A stretch of 64,000 nt of DNA. It comes from Macrocystis pyrifera (lineage: Eukaryota > Sar > Phaeophyceae > Laminariales > Laminariaceae). Location: the NCBI GenBank assembly GCA_031763025.1, contig JASSKH010000024.1, positions 7,444,523-7,508,522 of the forward strand, in the 5' to 3' direction. Of the stretch, positions 10,912 through 22,422 are shown one piece after another. A program made the translations under genes and the position numbers. How positions within the stretch are numbered: the stretch's first letter is position 1; every line of letters begins with the position of its first letter. Below the pieces are notes generated by a model. It was not told the origin of the DNA, ran no database searches, and saw only the letters and a program-made list of their open reading frames with translations.

Positions 10912-12052
10912 AACCGCGGAGCGTGCTCGGTTGGTACATCCCTGGCCTCTCAGAGCTCCCACATGGGAATCGCCCCCGTTTATTACTTGCCGGACCGTTC
11001 CAGCGAGTCCTTGTTTTCTCCATTTCTCGTCGTACTTTCAGTCCTTCTTTCCTTTTTTCTTCTTTCGTTTCGTGTGCGTGCGTGTACTCCGAGCACGGTT
11101 GCGCGGGCGAACCCGGCACCGTCGCGGGTGTCAGCGGATGCTGGCGAGTAGAGGGGATTTTACAAGGAGCGCGGTCGCCGTTTTCGTGCCTAGGCGTCGC
11201 GTGTGCCTCGAGACACGAGGGATGCATCAATAGGCTCTGTCTGGCCTCCATTTGTGATTTTGGATAGAGTACGTACGAGTATTTTAGGTTCGTTCGGGAT
11301 TGTAAGATAATATTCAAGCGGTGCTTATTTTTGCGACTGGGCTGAGAGTCACAAGAGGGAGGTACCCCGAATGAGCACCAACATTGTCGAGCTTGCGTCG
11401 AGGTCCACGGTGAGCACCGGGCTTCACGCGAGGCGGGCGACGGGGTTCACTGTGGAAGAGAGGGAGGGAAGCTTTACCCGGACTGAATCGGTGGCGAGAT
11501 GGTCGCGAGAGGGGCGGGCGGCGTACGAGGCTGAGAGAGAAGCTCTGCTGTAAGATTTTTTCTTTTTTTCATTTTTTTCTTTTTTTGACTGTTGTAAGGT
11601 GTTCCACTCAGATAGTAAATTATTACACGAAAGGGGACGGGGATTTTATTTCTTTTAGATTTTTTTCGGTTTCATTTTCATTGTTTTTGCTGTGTTGCTG
11701 TGCTGTTCTGTGCTTTATCTATCGTACATACGACGAGTACACAGACACAGAGCATATCGAAAGAAGAAAATAAGTACCCTACCTGGGGTATGTACGTATG
11801 TACGACGTGTGAGCGAGCGTAGCGGAAAACCGCCCGCGACGCGAAGCATATGTGGCGTCCGAGCTGTTTTTCTCCTGAAGCATGGCGGCGGGACTCTTGG
11901 CATTATCAAGTCGCCAGTTTGCAGCTAACTACAGGGGCCATAATCAAAACAATATTCAATCATGGACCTCTGTCCGCTTCGCATAATTTGATGTTTCCTT
12001 CCTGAGCGAGCGTAGCGGGCGGCGTAGGCCGCCCGCGGAGCGAAACGCCTTG
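10912..12052 (+). repeat. 1.1 kb composite repeat, copy 3 (full length)
   Basis: It runs from GAGCGTGCTCGGTTGGTAC to the perfect palindrome GCGGGCGGCGTAGGCCGCCC near 12,014-12,040 and the end GCGAAACGCCTTGTA. Internal landmarks shared with all copies are CTCGAGACACGAGG, ATATTCAAGCGGTGCTTATT and ACCTGGGGTATGTACG. No stable coding frame is conserved across copies. Confidence 0.85.
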
Positions 12053-12059
12053 TATACTC

Positions 12060-12412
12060 TTATCAGAAACGACAAATAGAGGCCAGACAGAGCCCAATCA
12101 TGCTTCCGTCGTGTCTCGAGGCACACGCGACGCCTAGCTCCGAAACCGGCGACCACGCTCCTTGCGATCCCCCCTCTACCGGCCACCATCCGCCGACACC
12201 CCCGACGGCGCCGGGTTCGCCCGCGATGCCGGGCTCCGAGCACACACACGCACATGAAACGAAAGAAGAAAAAAAAAAAGGAAAGACGTACTGAAAGTGC
12301 CACGAGAAATGGAGAAAACAAAGACCCGCTGGAAAGGTCCGGCAAGTAATAAAAGGAGGCGATTCCCAAGTGGGAGCTCTGAGAGGCCAGGGGTGTACCA
12401 ACCGAGCACGCT
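12060..12412 (-). repeat. 1.1 kb composite repeat, copy 4 (first third, inverted)
   Basis: This is an inverted copy of 10,912-11,275, abutting copy 3 and giving arms of about 350 bases separated by about 780. It ends at GAGCGTGCTCAGAG-type sequence at 12,412. Confidence 0.85.
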
Positions 12413-13431
12413 CAGAGATCGAGATATCTGTAAGTAGTTCTATACTTCATCCGGTACCAGTGATCTCGGATTACCGCACCACCTCCTTACGGCGAGGCTG
12501 ATTTGGCGGTAAGTGATAAGGATGGGCCGCGGTAATAGCTGCAGGCCCCATGTCCCCTATATACAAAAGCCATGAATTTACATAGGAAACCCCTGCTGTT
12601 TTGCTCCCTTGGGCAGCTTCTGCCTTCCGTATTTCCATTTTTTTTTAGCCTGTGCTATGGCCCTGCGACCTGCTGCGACTCCCCGTCCATGCTATCCACG
12701 ACCAGGAGCAGGGCGGTCTCCGCTGTTCCTGCCATGCTGGCGGAGGCTTGCAGCTTACAGCAGTGTCGAGTGCCGAGGCGCTACATACAGCAGGAAGCGA
12801 AATAGTACATACCTGGTACCTGGTATACTGGGTAAAACAAACAAACAAACAAAAAACGAGAAAAAGGTTCTTCGCACATATGTGTGCCTGTTGATCCTTG
12901 CGGGGGTGTGTCTTAGTCGTCCCTTATTTATGCCGCAATTACCCGTAAGAATCTCATATGTCGGAAAATGGCGTAATTACTTCAAGCACGAGACTTTTCA
13001 GCCGTAATCAGACTTCACCGTCTTGGTACCTGGTACCGAGTACGTATGTACGAGTACTTGTACAGGAAGAAACAGAAACGAGCATAAAACGCATGCTTAA
13101 ATTGATATCTCAAAAATGGACAAGTACCTCTTCTTTGCTGTTCTGCCTCTCAAAAATACCTCGGGTCTCAAAAAATCTACGAATAATAACTATTAATAGA
13201 GTAGATGGTCTTTTTCCTCACTGTGTCAACCCTTCCCAGGCTGTCTCCCTAGTTCAACCAACTGCACTCGTCATGAACTCTATGTACCTCTTGTCCATCC
13301 CCTTTGTCCAAGTATGCCAACGATTCTATACCTCTCCACAAACCCCAGATTTCCTCCGTTCAATCTTCCACGTTTGTGATTTTTTTTTCAACTTTTACTT
13401 CTCCAAGCTTCCAAAGTTGAGCATCAACTAC
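12413..13431. other. No gene recognised; contains one arm of a dispersed repeat
   Basis: Bases 13,190-13,370 are an inverted relative of 20,165-20,335; both contain a GGTTTGTGGAGAGGTAT-type block when read in the same direction. Frames such as 12,958-13,455 overlap this repeat and show no family features. Confidence 0.5.
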
Positions 13432-13495
13432 TTAATCAGTCGAACTCACAGCTGACGTAGATATATTTACGTCAGCTGTGAGTTCGACTGATTAA
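13432..13495. repeat. Perfect 28-bp-arm palindrome (CAGCTGACGT motif)
   Basis: The arm TTAATCAGTCGAACTCACAG continuing CTGACGTA is followed by an 8-base loop and its exact inverse. Single copies of the arm recur at about 13,528, 14,358, 14,985, 16,970, 21,805 and 38,225, usually next to CAAAGTTGAGTATC. Confidence 0.9.
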
Positions 13496-13582
13496 AAAGC
13501 AGTTGATACTCAACAAAAAAAAAGTTAAATACGTCAGCTGTGAGTTCGACTGATTAAGTAGTTGATGCTCAACTTTGCAAAA

Positions 13583-14340
13583 GGGCCGTTCCTAACGAAC
13601 CAAAAAAAAATCACGATTCGTGATTTTTAGGCATATGCCAAAAGATCACGATCCGTGACATTTCAGTTCTAACGAAAAAAGCCGAAAAACGTCGCGTTTC
13701 GTGATATTTTCAAACAGTTAAAGTTCTGATATTTTAAACCCAACGTTTTTTGGGGGTGTGGAGCAAACTCTCGAGAGTGGGGCACGGCCAGGCCGGGCTG
13801 GGCCGTCCGCACCTGGCCCAGCCCGTGACATATTCGAATAGCGGGCCGAAGCCTGACCCAGCCTACGAGATTCCAACGTCACCGGCCGTCGGCCAAGCTC
13901 GTTTCGCGAGATTCCATCTCGCAGGCCGTCGGCCCGGCCTGGCCTGTGACATCCCCAGGTCATTTTCGCGTTTGTCTTCCAGCAGTGGCTGCTCCTCCTG
14001 GAAATTTCGAGGCCACAATCTCCTCGTTAGCCCGCGCCCAGCGGTGTCTTTGGGTAGCCACCCGTTGTCCACAAGCGGCGTACGAAGCAGAGTCTGCCAT
14101 GCCCCTATGCCGACCATCGGATACCGTTGGTGCACGTGGGTTGCGTAGTGCCTTGATCAGGCGTATTTTGAGACACGACATATGTCACGAATCGTGATTT
14201 TGTTTTTTTGAGGGAAAAGCTAAAAAAATTGGCGTCATGAATCGTGATTTTTTTTGTCGTGATTTTCGACAAAAAAATCACGATTCACGACAAAAATCTC
14301 ACGAATCGTGTTTTTTTTTTTTGTTCGTTAGGAGTGGCCC
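13583..14340. mobile_element. Non-autonomous TIR DNA transposon, copy 1
   Basis: The termini are inverted repeats: GGGCCGTTCCTAACGAAC at the left and GTTCGTTAGGAGTGGCCC at the right. They are followed inward by A/T runs and repeated ATCACGATTCGTGA palindromes. The GC-rich core (13,770-14,160) has CCAGGCCGGGCTGGGCC. No transposase frame is present. A second copy is at 21,300-22,422. Confidence 0.88.
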
Positions 14341-14635
14341 GTTTTTATAAATTTTGAAATACGTCAGCTGTGAGTTCGACTGATTAAATAGTTCATACTC
14401 AACTTTGCAAGCTGCGTGATACGCCTCGTCTATACTCCATTTTTACCGAATTTTACAAGTATTGTGAACCGAACGCGCGTATTCTATATGTGATTCCTTG
14501 TCAAAGATATAGGCCAGCGGCTCCCCTGGATGCTGCCCGGGTCAACAGGACAATTTTAGATAATCATTTTTATAAAATATTTTACAGGTGTGTGCTTGCT
14601 GTGTTTTTCATATATCAAGAGCAGAAGAGGCCAAG

Positions 14636-15048
14636 AACATGTACGATAGTGAGATTCACCAAAAACACGTACTTGTACGTCAAGACCTGCTGCAACATTT
14701 ACAGGGAGTATAAAAATTTTCCGGTGTCTTGGTGTGTATGTCACGCGTGAACTGCTGTAAACCAACTTTCGACTGTCTTGTGTACCCCGGCCCTCACGTG
14801 TCGATCTGCTGTTTCAGTGCGCGAAATCGTACTGGCCGAAATCAATTGGAAATCGAACCAGCTGTAAGTATTATCGTCTCGTCGACCCTGGTGGCATCCA
14901 GGGGAGTCTCTGGCCAGTAGTCAATCGCGAGGGAAATAATGGAAAACGCGCGCGGTTCACGCAGCTTGCAAAGTTGAGTATCGATCGATCTGCCGATCGG
15001 TTGAACTCACAGCTGACGTGCTTTCTTAGTTTCTTATAAAATATATAT
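14636..15048 (+). repeat. CAGCTGACGT-tailed repeat, copy 1
   Basis: About 410 bases are nearly identical to 21,455-21,858. The end is CTCACAGCTGACGTGCTTTC, then TTAGTTTCTTATAAAA. In the partial copy at 16,945-17,045 this end runs into a long A tract, so it could be a retroposed element with an A tail. Its class is unknown. Confidence 0.75.
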
Positions 15049-15116
15049 ACATATATTCTCCCGGGGTAACTTTTCGACGTAATTTTTTTGAAAAAAAACT
15101 GAAAGATACACGTATG

Positions 15117-15180
15117 CTAAAACCTCCTACGAGTTTTTTAGGCTGGAAAGTAAAAGTGATGACTACAAAAAAAAAAAAAT
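15117..15180 (+). mobile_element. tRNA-derived SINE 3' fragment
   Basis: Only the last ~50 bases of the SINE (ACCTCCTACGAG, GGCTGGAAAGTAAAAGTGA) and its A tail are present. Confidence 0.7.
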
Positions 15181-15936
15181 GTTGGTACACACACATTACA
15201 GATATGAATATTAATAGTAAACCTGCAAAGTATGGAGCTAGAGCAGCAGCAGCAACAGCACGCACAACTTCTGTAGCATCGCAAGAACGATCAGGGCTCT
15301 CAGCTCTCAACGGGCAGTGCAACTACATTTGCGTCGATTGATCGGGCCCGTAGGAATGGACGCTGTGTGACTCCACGGACCGCGCATTTTTATCGGATAG
15401 AAAATACGCCGAAGCATGCGCAAAGAATGTCCCCGGTGTAAAAAAACGGCTGTGAACACCCCGGGAGAAAACACGCCGCACAGCAGTCAGTTGTGTCAGT
15501 TGTCTTTCTTTTTGTACCAAGCTAGATCAGTACACACACTCATCAGTCCGTCCTTGTCCTAATAAAGAGATACGTAGAATTTCCAGATACCTGAACCTCT
15601 TCTCTCCTTTCCTCTCTCTCATCTTCTTTTTTTCGTTTCTGCTGTCTGTAACTTGTGAAAAAAACCGAAACAAAAAATAATGGTAATTCCATGGGTAAAA
15701 GCAATTGAAAAGCCAGCGTACCAAGTACGAGAACACAACACAAGATCACCAGAAAATAACTTTACCCACCCAAATATATCCTCCGTGTGTGCAACTTTCA
15801 AGCATCGACAAGCATGAAAAGAGAAGCTCTCGCGGATCACACCCGGGACCCCGTAGACAAACCACATGACACCGACACCGGCCACCACGTACGCACGTGT
15901 GTATTTGTTGCTGTATGCCACGACAACTCGTCTCAC
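15181..15936 (-). other. Presumed first intron of the heat shock factor gene
   Basis: It follows the donor at 15,936. No further domain exon was recognised here. The open frames seen on both strands have no family features. Confidence 0.4.
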
Positions 15937-16342
15937 CATGGTTATTGAGCTGCCTGACGAAAGAAAGCAAGTTGCGGTGGTTAAAGAACCTCGGTATGAC
16001 CTCTTCCTGAAACAGATCGAGGCGCTTGATCACGAACGTATCCCCGTTCGTCGACCAGCCCACGATGCTGTCCGAGCTCGTCTCGTCCACCATCGCGAAG
16101 GTCCGGTCCAGGAAGGCCGGTAGCGGCCCGACGCTTGCCGGCCTCGTCTCGCTCTCGTTCTCTGCCTCTCCGCCCACCCCGTCCCTGCTCCCCGCTCGCG
16201 CCGACAAAGATAATGTTCGAGAGTTTTCCGCGTTGTGACCTACTCCTTCTCCTGGACGCACTTCTTCTCGTCGCCTCTTCCCCTCTGCTGACTTCTTTGG
16301 CCCAGTATCAGGCCTCTCGCTGTCTGGTGGAGGGGCGTCCAT
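15937..16342 (-). CDS. Heat shock transcription factor, first coding exon (partial gene)
   Basis: This exon encodes the N-terminus and most of a heat shock factor DNA-binding domain. These are nuclear proteins that bind nGAAn repeats as trimers and switch on stress genes. Residues 1-73 are charged and likely disordered, with a basic KRRREE stretch at 22-27. Residues 74-135 match the domain: PAFLDRTFAMVDE (helix 1), IVGWSTNGDTFVI (strands), FQEEVIPRFFNHRNLLSFVR and QLNNHG (recognition helix). The exon stops after the recognition helix at a strong donor, CATG then GTGAGA, so the wing and trimerisation region must lie in later exons. I could not find them between 8.5 and 15.9 kb. The start is the first ATG of the frame. 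Very long introns or a truncated gene are both possible. Confidence 0.85.
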
Positions 16343-16694
16343 GTTCTTCGCGGGCCACAGGGGCGGCTCAGGTGAATAGCTCTCGGCGTGCCCGGGGACA
16401 CCGGGCGGTTCCTGCTCTCTCGTTCGCTACATGCATGCGCTGCGGTCGGGGGGGGAAGCACAACCCAGAAAGAAAACTGCTGTTGTGGGTGAGAATAGCC
16501 ACAGAGGTACGAAGTGAATATACTGGCAAGTACAAGCAGATACCCATACATCATGTTTTCATCCCCAAGAAATGGATTGTAAATCCGGAGGATTTGCTTG
16601 CTACACTACTACTGCTGTAGGACTGGTGGTGTCTTCGCGATCGAAAAATTAAAACCTACTTGACTTTATGTTGCTACTCGTATACTTTTTCATG

Positions 16695-16880
16695 ACGTAG
16701 GCGTCGGTTGAACGAAAATGATCCTGACAAGCCGCTGACTCGGTCGTATAACGACCTTCCGTTAGTCTGAAGGCGAGGTGCCCCGCGCCCCGCGTACCGA
16801 AAAATCATGACACGCCACTGACTCGGCCGTAGAACGACCCTCCGCGCGTCTAAAGGCGACGTGCCCCTGGCCCCAGGCAC
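16695..16880. repeat. Two-unit ~85 bp tandem repeat
   Basis: Units at about 16,710-16,798 and 16,801-16,878 share GCTGACTCGGTCGTAT / CACTGACTCGGCCGTAG, ACGACC(T/C)TCCG and GTCTGAAGGCGAGGTGCCCC / GTCTAAAGGCGACGTGCCCC. Confidence 0.75.
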
Positions 16881-16944
16881 GATCAACGGTCGAGGGAACA
16901 CATTATTCACTGATTGGTTGCTATCGGTCGCTATCGTGATCGAT

Positions 16945-17014
16945 CGCAACAAAGTTGAGTATCGATCGATCTGCCGATCGGTTGAACTCACAGCTGACGT
17001 GCTTTCTTAGTTTC

Positions 17015-17045
<31 letters not shown>
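16945..17045 (+). repeat. CAGCTGACGT-tailed repeat, short copy with A tail
   Basis: Only the terminal ~65 bases of the family (CAAAGTTGAGTATCGATC to TTAGTTTCTTAT) are present, followed by a run of more than 20 A. This supports a poly(A)-ended, 5'-truncated insertion. Confidence 0.7.
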
Positions 17046-17204
17046 TGTTGGAGGAAAAAAAGAGAGTTGCAGCGCGCGAACGGACCAATAGTTAGTAACC
17101 AAAAGCCAAAATAAGGTTCAAGTTGGTCCGATCGATGGTTGACCGCCGAATGATCAGCGACTATTGAGTAATAATATTTTATTATTGCTGTCGAACTCAG
17201 GGTG

Positions 17205-17975
17205 CAGGTGTGTCCAAACAGAATCGAAATCGAAAATCGAAAATCGAATTGATAATAAACAAGGCGCTGATTGGTCCCTGGTCAAAACATGTTCCCCTTC
17301 GTTTTTTAGGTTCCGAAAAAATGAACGATTTACAATAAACCCAATGCCAAAATCAAAAAGTTGACGGCTGGAAATCGAAAAGGAAATCGAAAGCACGAAC
17401 AGCAACAATTCAGCACGTCCTACTGGTCATCGCAGCCACGTCAAAATATCACATCAGGACCGCCGTACACAGCATCCAACCCACAGCTAGCACGGCAACA
17501 TAGCCGCACAGACCCCCCGTAAACAGCCAGCAGGCGAACCATAACACCAGCCCCGACGTTCTCGGGCCTTGGTTTCCCGGCGTTCGAGCCAGAGCGAACA
17601 TAGTTTGAGGAAAAATCAGGATGATACCCTCGAGAACGAGGTCGGAAGTTCGTTCTCAGTATAATTTCAAGTTTGATCTCGGGGCGTCAACGTTGGACGC
17701 GCCACCACCTCCATGGGAGGCCCAACGACCTCCCGGAATCGAATTGCCGTCGCGTTTGCCTGCTTGTGTGGTGGATCTATGTTACCGAGCGCTAGATTGC
17801 CGGCATGTGAACACAGATGCGAACGGCCTAGAAGGTTGTGCTCTCCGTTGCTTTTCCCCTGGACTTCTATTTTCACTTTTCGATTCTGTTTGGACATCTC
17901 GGCAAATTTTTATCGAAATCGAAATGAATTCGATTTTCGATTGAGCTTTTCGATTCTGTTTAGATACACCCACTC
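17205..17975. mobile_element. Possible TIR element with CGATTTTCGATT ends
   Basis: The left end GGTGTGTCCAAACAGAATCG and following AAATCGAAAATCG tract are mirrored by CGATTTTCGATT and CGATTCTGTTTAGATACACC at 17,925-17,970. The span is ~765 bases with a GC-rich middle (17,540-17,860). No transposase was recognised, and the ends are imperfect. Confidence 0.5.
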
Positions 17976-18044
17976 ATTCGATTTTGAGGTCGAAAAATAC
18001 AAATCTGAAGCTCGAAACACAGCTGACGTACGTCGTACTGCTGT

Positions 18045-18385
18045 TGTTGTTGTAGTTGCCTATCAAGATCAATTTCGTAGGTTCAAGTCTCACCGAGTGC
18101 ATGCTCGTAGGGACTTTTTCTTGCACTAATAATTGATTAGCGGAAAGTGCGAGAGGGTGGGTCAATAATATTAATATTAATAGCTACATTCGATGAAAAT
18201 CGAGGAGCGGTGGGAAAATGCAGAAGTCTATGCGCGACAAAAAAATAAAGGCACGTACCCGGGGGGATAAGGGACGACACCACCTGCGACCACACGGCTT
18301 GTCCAGAAGATCGCTGAGGGTAAACTCTCTCGTACGAGTTTATAGGCTGGAAAGTAAAAAAAGTGATATTAAAAAAAAAGAAGAA
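18045..18385 (+). mobile_element. tRNA-derived SINE, copy 2 (degenerate head)
   Basis: The B-box-like GTTCAAGTCTCACC and the whole body match the family, and the copy ends near the A-rich tract at 18,370-18,395. The A-box region is replaced by a TGTTGTTGT run. Confidence 0.8.
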
Positions 18386-18484
18386 GAAAAAAAGAAGAGC
18401 AGGCTAAGAACAATCAATCAAAATGCACGTAAGTGCGTACGATCGGCGATGATAGTAGAGGTCGGTATCACTTCTGAAAACGCT

Positions 18485-18580
18485 CTGATATGATATATGA
18501 TATATTTGTAAAAAAAAAGTGATATATGATATGATATATCATATCATATATCATATCATATGATATGATATGACAGAAAA
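18485..18580. repeat. GATATGATATATC simple palindromic repeat
   Basis: Repeats of ATATGATATATCATATC occur in both phases. A second, longer tract of the same motif is at 19,965-20,140. Confidence 0.9.
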
Positions 18581-19220
18581 CCCTCCCGAGCGCCCGAGAA
18601 TCTCCCGAGATCCACTTTTTTCTTCGAAGTTCCGAGTTCTTCGAAATACCCTGACATGGCTCTAGCTAATCTAGCTCGCACACAAGGAGAGCCATCATAG
18701 CTTGTCTGCTGTAGTCCACAGCAGCAGTCGTTCTCACGGCATGGTCTTCTTTGTGGTTTGCGTTGAAGTTGGAGTTGTTATTGTTCAATCTTTATAACGA
18801 TGATTTTCGTATTTCGGCTTGCTTTTGTGTTAATATTAGTAAAAAGAAAGGCGGAGTGCTGCTGTTGATTTCAGGGTGAAGATTCTAGTATGTGGTGTCG
18901 TCAGTGTTATTGCACAACTGCAGTAGTGCAGTCTTCATGATAATCTATTTTGAGGACAAGCGGTTGAAATTGTCTAGTGATTGCACACAGCTAGCTGCTG
19001 TGCATGCCTTGGGCCCGAGGTATTCCTGATTGTTGCGTGCGTAATAATACCTTATAGCAATGTGCGCCTTGTTTATTCCGTGGAAGCGAAATATATATGC
19101 TGTTGTACCACCATGTATGTACGTACGTGGTACGTATGTACCCCTAGTGTATTGTAGCTGGTATTTTATAAAAAACTAAGAAACCACGTTATAATAATAT
19201 AGCCTACCAGGTACTATAGA
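18581..19220. other. Gene-free stretch
   Basis: No open frame with features, and no repeat family other than short AT-rich runs, was recognised. Confidence 0.5.
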
Positions 19221-19223
19221 GCC

Positions 19224-19559
19224 GGCGTCCCCGGTGGCTTGGTAGGTGGTCCGCGTGCCTGTCAAGATCAATTTCGTGGGTTCAAGTCCCCCCGAGTTCA
19301 TGCTCATAGGGACTTTTTCTTGCATATACAAAATTGATAAGCGGAAAGCGCGAAAGCGTGAGTTGGCTACATTCGATGAAATCGACGAGCAGTGGGAATG
19401 CTGAACCCTATGCGCGATAAAAACTAAAGGCACGTACCGGGGGGGAGAAGGGACGACACCTGTGACCACGGCTTGTCCAGAAGATCGTCGAGGGTAAAAC
19501 CTCCTACGAGTGGGCTGGGAAGTAAAAGTGATGGATAAAAAAAAAAAAAAAAAAAAAAA
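19224..19559 (+). mobile_element. tRNA-derived SINE, copy 3 (full length)
   Basis: The head has TGGCTTGGTAGGTGG (A-box-like) and GGGTTCAAGTCCCCC (B-box-like), about 45 bases apart. The body contains GCGGAAAGCGCGAAAGCGTG and GACCACGGCTTGTCCAGAAG. The tail is a run of 23 A. This is the best-preserved copy in the window. Confidence 0.88.
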
Positions 19560-19964
19560 TACTGCTGTATATAGTATAGGTGTTGTAGGCGAGTAGAGCC
19601 TGGTAGAGGAGTTAAAAGATACTACTAAATACCAATTAAAAAAATGTCAAGGTTTCCAACAACAATAATAACTCGGCATCATGCCATGAATACATTATTA
19701 TTACTGATGATGCTACTTTATACTGCTCTTCTCGCTGGCTGTGTGTGCATCATCACCCACCTTTCGTCCCAGCTTGTGCTCGAAAACGTTATACGAGTAA
19801 TATATACGGTTCGCCCTACTATTACTGACTGACGCTGGACACATGTTTGACTATTGAAATATGTGCTTACCAGCAGTGCAAGAAGAGCATTACACCCCAC
19901 CCCAACCCAAGAACGTCCTTGGCTACTGCTGTGTGGCCTCAAAGAAAGCTGAAATCGTGACTTT

Positions 19965-20140
19965 TATTCCATATCATATCACATATCATATCATATGATA
20001 TGATATATCGATATCATATTATATGATATGATACGATATGATATATCATATCACGGGGTTTTTATGTGATATTGATACGCTTATATCATATCACATATCG
20101 TATAATATATCACATTTTGTGATATGATACCGACCTCTAG
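19965..20140. repeat. GATATCATATGATATG simple palindromic repeat
   Basis: A longer tract of the motif seen at 18,485, with internal inverse symmetry. It could form cruciforms or long AT hairpins. Confidence 0.9.
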
Positions 20141-20164
20141 ATGATAGTGAGATTATCGAACCAA

Positions 20165-20335
20165 TGGGAATGACTGGGGTTTGTGGAGAGGTATCGAATC
20201 GTTGGCATGCTTGGACAGAGGGGATGGATAGGCAAGAAGAGAGGTGCATAGAGTTGATGACTGGTGCACAGCAGTGCAGTTGTTGGTTTTTGGGAGACAG
20301 GCTGGGAAGGGTTGACACAGTAAGGAAGAAGACCA
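20165..20335. repeat. Dispersed repeat, inverted partner of 13,190-13,370
   Basis: Read on the minus strand it shares AACGATTC, ACCTCTCCACAAACCCCA and TGTGTCAACCCTTCCCAG with the earlier copy. Confidence 0.65.
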
Positions 20336-20419
20336 GTACTCTACTCGTGGGGGTATACGAGCAGCGGGGGTTTGGTATCCTTCAGAAGGTCGGCGAGTTG
20401 AAGGAAGAAATATGAGCAA

Positions 20420-21299
20420 AAAATAGAACTACGTGTACCCCCACAAGAAGACCTGCTCGCTGCAACATTAATTAATTATTACTCGTATTCGTATTTTTTA
20501 GCCCATCCATGACGGAAAGACATGCCTCGACTGACACCAAAATACTATTAATACTACTCTGTACTACAACAGTTGTAGGTAGGTTTTAGTATTACTATTG
20601 AACACTCGGCCCTACACCAATAACAGCAGTTCACGTTTTGCCTTGATTGACATGTCTCCTGACATCTTTGGTGTGTGACGGCACAAATTGATTTCTACTG
20701 CTTGCTGGCGTGCTCTTCTTCTGGTTTTGGTTGTTGTAGATAGACAGCAGCAGAGCAGCGGCAACACTGAAGCAGTGGTGCGATGCTCGTAGCAGCGGAG
20801 AGGCCAACAGTCAGCAAGTAAGTATGTGCCTACGAGTACCTGTTGTTGCTCGTTGCTGTTGTCATTTTGGCTGCTACGCACCAGGCACACAGCTACTTGC
20901 TCGGCTTGCCGCAGTCTGCAGGCATTTTTTTTTTTTTTTTTTTTTTTTAATTAAAGTAGGCACCCAAGACGTGGAATCGATTCTTGCCCCCAGTGTAGTA
21001 AGCTCTCTGATACCACCAAGTATAAACATATCATGTACACTATTAATACGCCGTTCGCACAATTATCGTACGACGAAGCACTGACTGATGTTTGCCCTAC
21101 CTTTACAGCAGCTGTACACTACCGGGCTTTTCCTACAGCGAACAAAGTAATAATAGTAGTAGTAGTAGTAGTATAGTAGTATAAGTGGTGTGATTAGTAC
21201 AGCTTAGTCACAACCGCGAATGGGTACAGACAGTATGGGCAAGCCTGAGATTCTTATTTGGGGCGCCATCTTGAAACAACCTTGTCATGAGCATACTAG
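20420..21299. other. Gene-free stretch
   Basis: It contains a T18-20 run near 20,925 and a TAG/TAA triplet run near 21,150 (AGTAGTAGTAGTAGT). No gene was recognised. Confidence 0.5.
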
Positions 21300-22422
21300 G
21301 GCCACTCCTATAACGAACCGAAAAAAAACATGATTCGTGACTTTTTGGCATGCCAAAAGATCACGATCCGTGACATTTCAGTTCTAACGAAAAAAGCCGA
21401 AAACGTCGCGTTTCGTGATATTTTCGTATTTCAAAATTTATAAAAAAATAGAGTACGATAGTGAGATTCACCAAAAACACGTACTTGTACGTCAAGACCT
21501 GCTGCAACATTTACAAGGAGTATTAAAAAATTTCCGGTGTCTTGGTGTGTATGTCACGTGTGAACTGCTGTAAACCAACTTTCGACTACTGTCTTGTGTA
21601 CCCCGGCCCTCACGTGTCGATCTGCTGTTTCAGTGCGCGAAATGGTACTGGCCGAAATCAATTGGAAATCGAACCAGCTGTAAGTATTATCGTCTCGTCG
21701 ACCCTGGTGGCATCCAGGGGAGTCTCTGGCCAGTAGTCAATCGCGAGGGAAATAATGGAAAACGCGCGCGGTTCACGCAGCTTGCAAAGTTGAGTATCGA
21801 CCGATCTGCCGATCGGTTGAACTCACAGCTGACGTGCTTTCTTAGTTTCTTATAAAAAATAGATAAAATTCTGATATTTCAAACCCAACGTTTTTTGGGG
21901 GTGGAGCCAACTCTCGAGAGTGGGGCACGGCCAGGCCGGGCTGGGCCGTCCGCATCTGGCCCAGCCCGTGACATATTCGAATCACGGGTCATGGCCTGAC
22001 CCAGCCTGCGAGATTCCAACTTCACCGACCATCGGCCAAGCTCGTTTCGCGAGATTCCATCTCGCAGGCCGTCTGCCCGGCCTGGCCTGTGACATCTTCT
22101 CCTCAGGTTATTTTCGCGGTTGTCTTCCAGCAGTGGCTCCTCCTCCTCGACATTTCGAGGCCACAACCTCCTCGTTAGCCCGCGCTCAGCGATGTCGTTG
22201 GGTAGCCACCTGTTGTCCACAAGCGGCGTACGAAGCAGAGTCTGCCATGCCCCTATACCGACCGTCGGATACCGTTGGTGCGCGTGGGTTGCGTAGTGCC
22301 TTAATCAGGCGTATTTTGAGGCACGACAAATGTCACGAATCGTGATTTTGTTTTTTTTTAGGGAAAAGCTAAAAAAATTGGCGTCATGAATCGTGATTTT
22401 TTTCGTGCGTTAGGAGTGACCT
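21300..22422. mobile_element. Non-autonomous TIR DNA transposon, copy 2 (nested)
   Basis: The left end GGGCCACTCCTATAACGAAC and the right end GTGCGTTAGGAGTGACC match copy 1 (13,583-14,340). It is split by a ~405 base insertion, 21,455-21,858, the CAGCTGACGT-tailed repeat, bordered on both sides by TATAAAAAA(A)TAGA. The host transposon resumes with TTCTGATATTTCAAACCC. Confidence 0.85.
21455..21858 (+). mobile_element. CAGCTGACGT-tailed repeat, copy 2, inside the TIR transposon
   Basis: Nearly identical to 14,636-15,048. The flanking TATAAAAAATAGA on each side looks like a 12-14 base target duplication. That length fits target-primed (LINE-type) insertion better than a cut-and-paste transposon. 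Confidence 0.7.
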
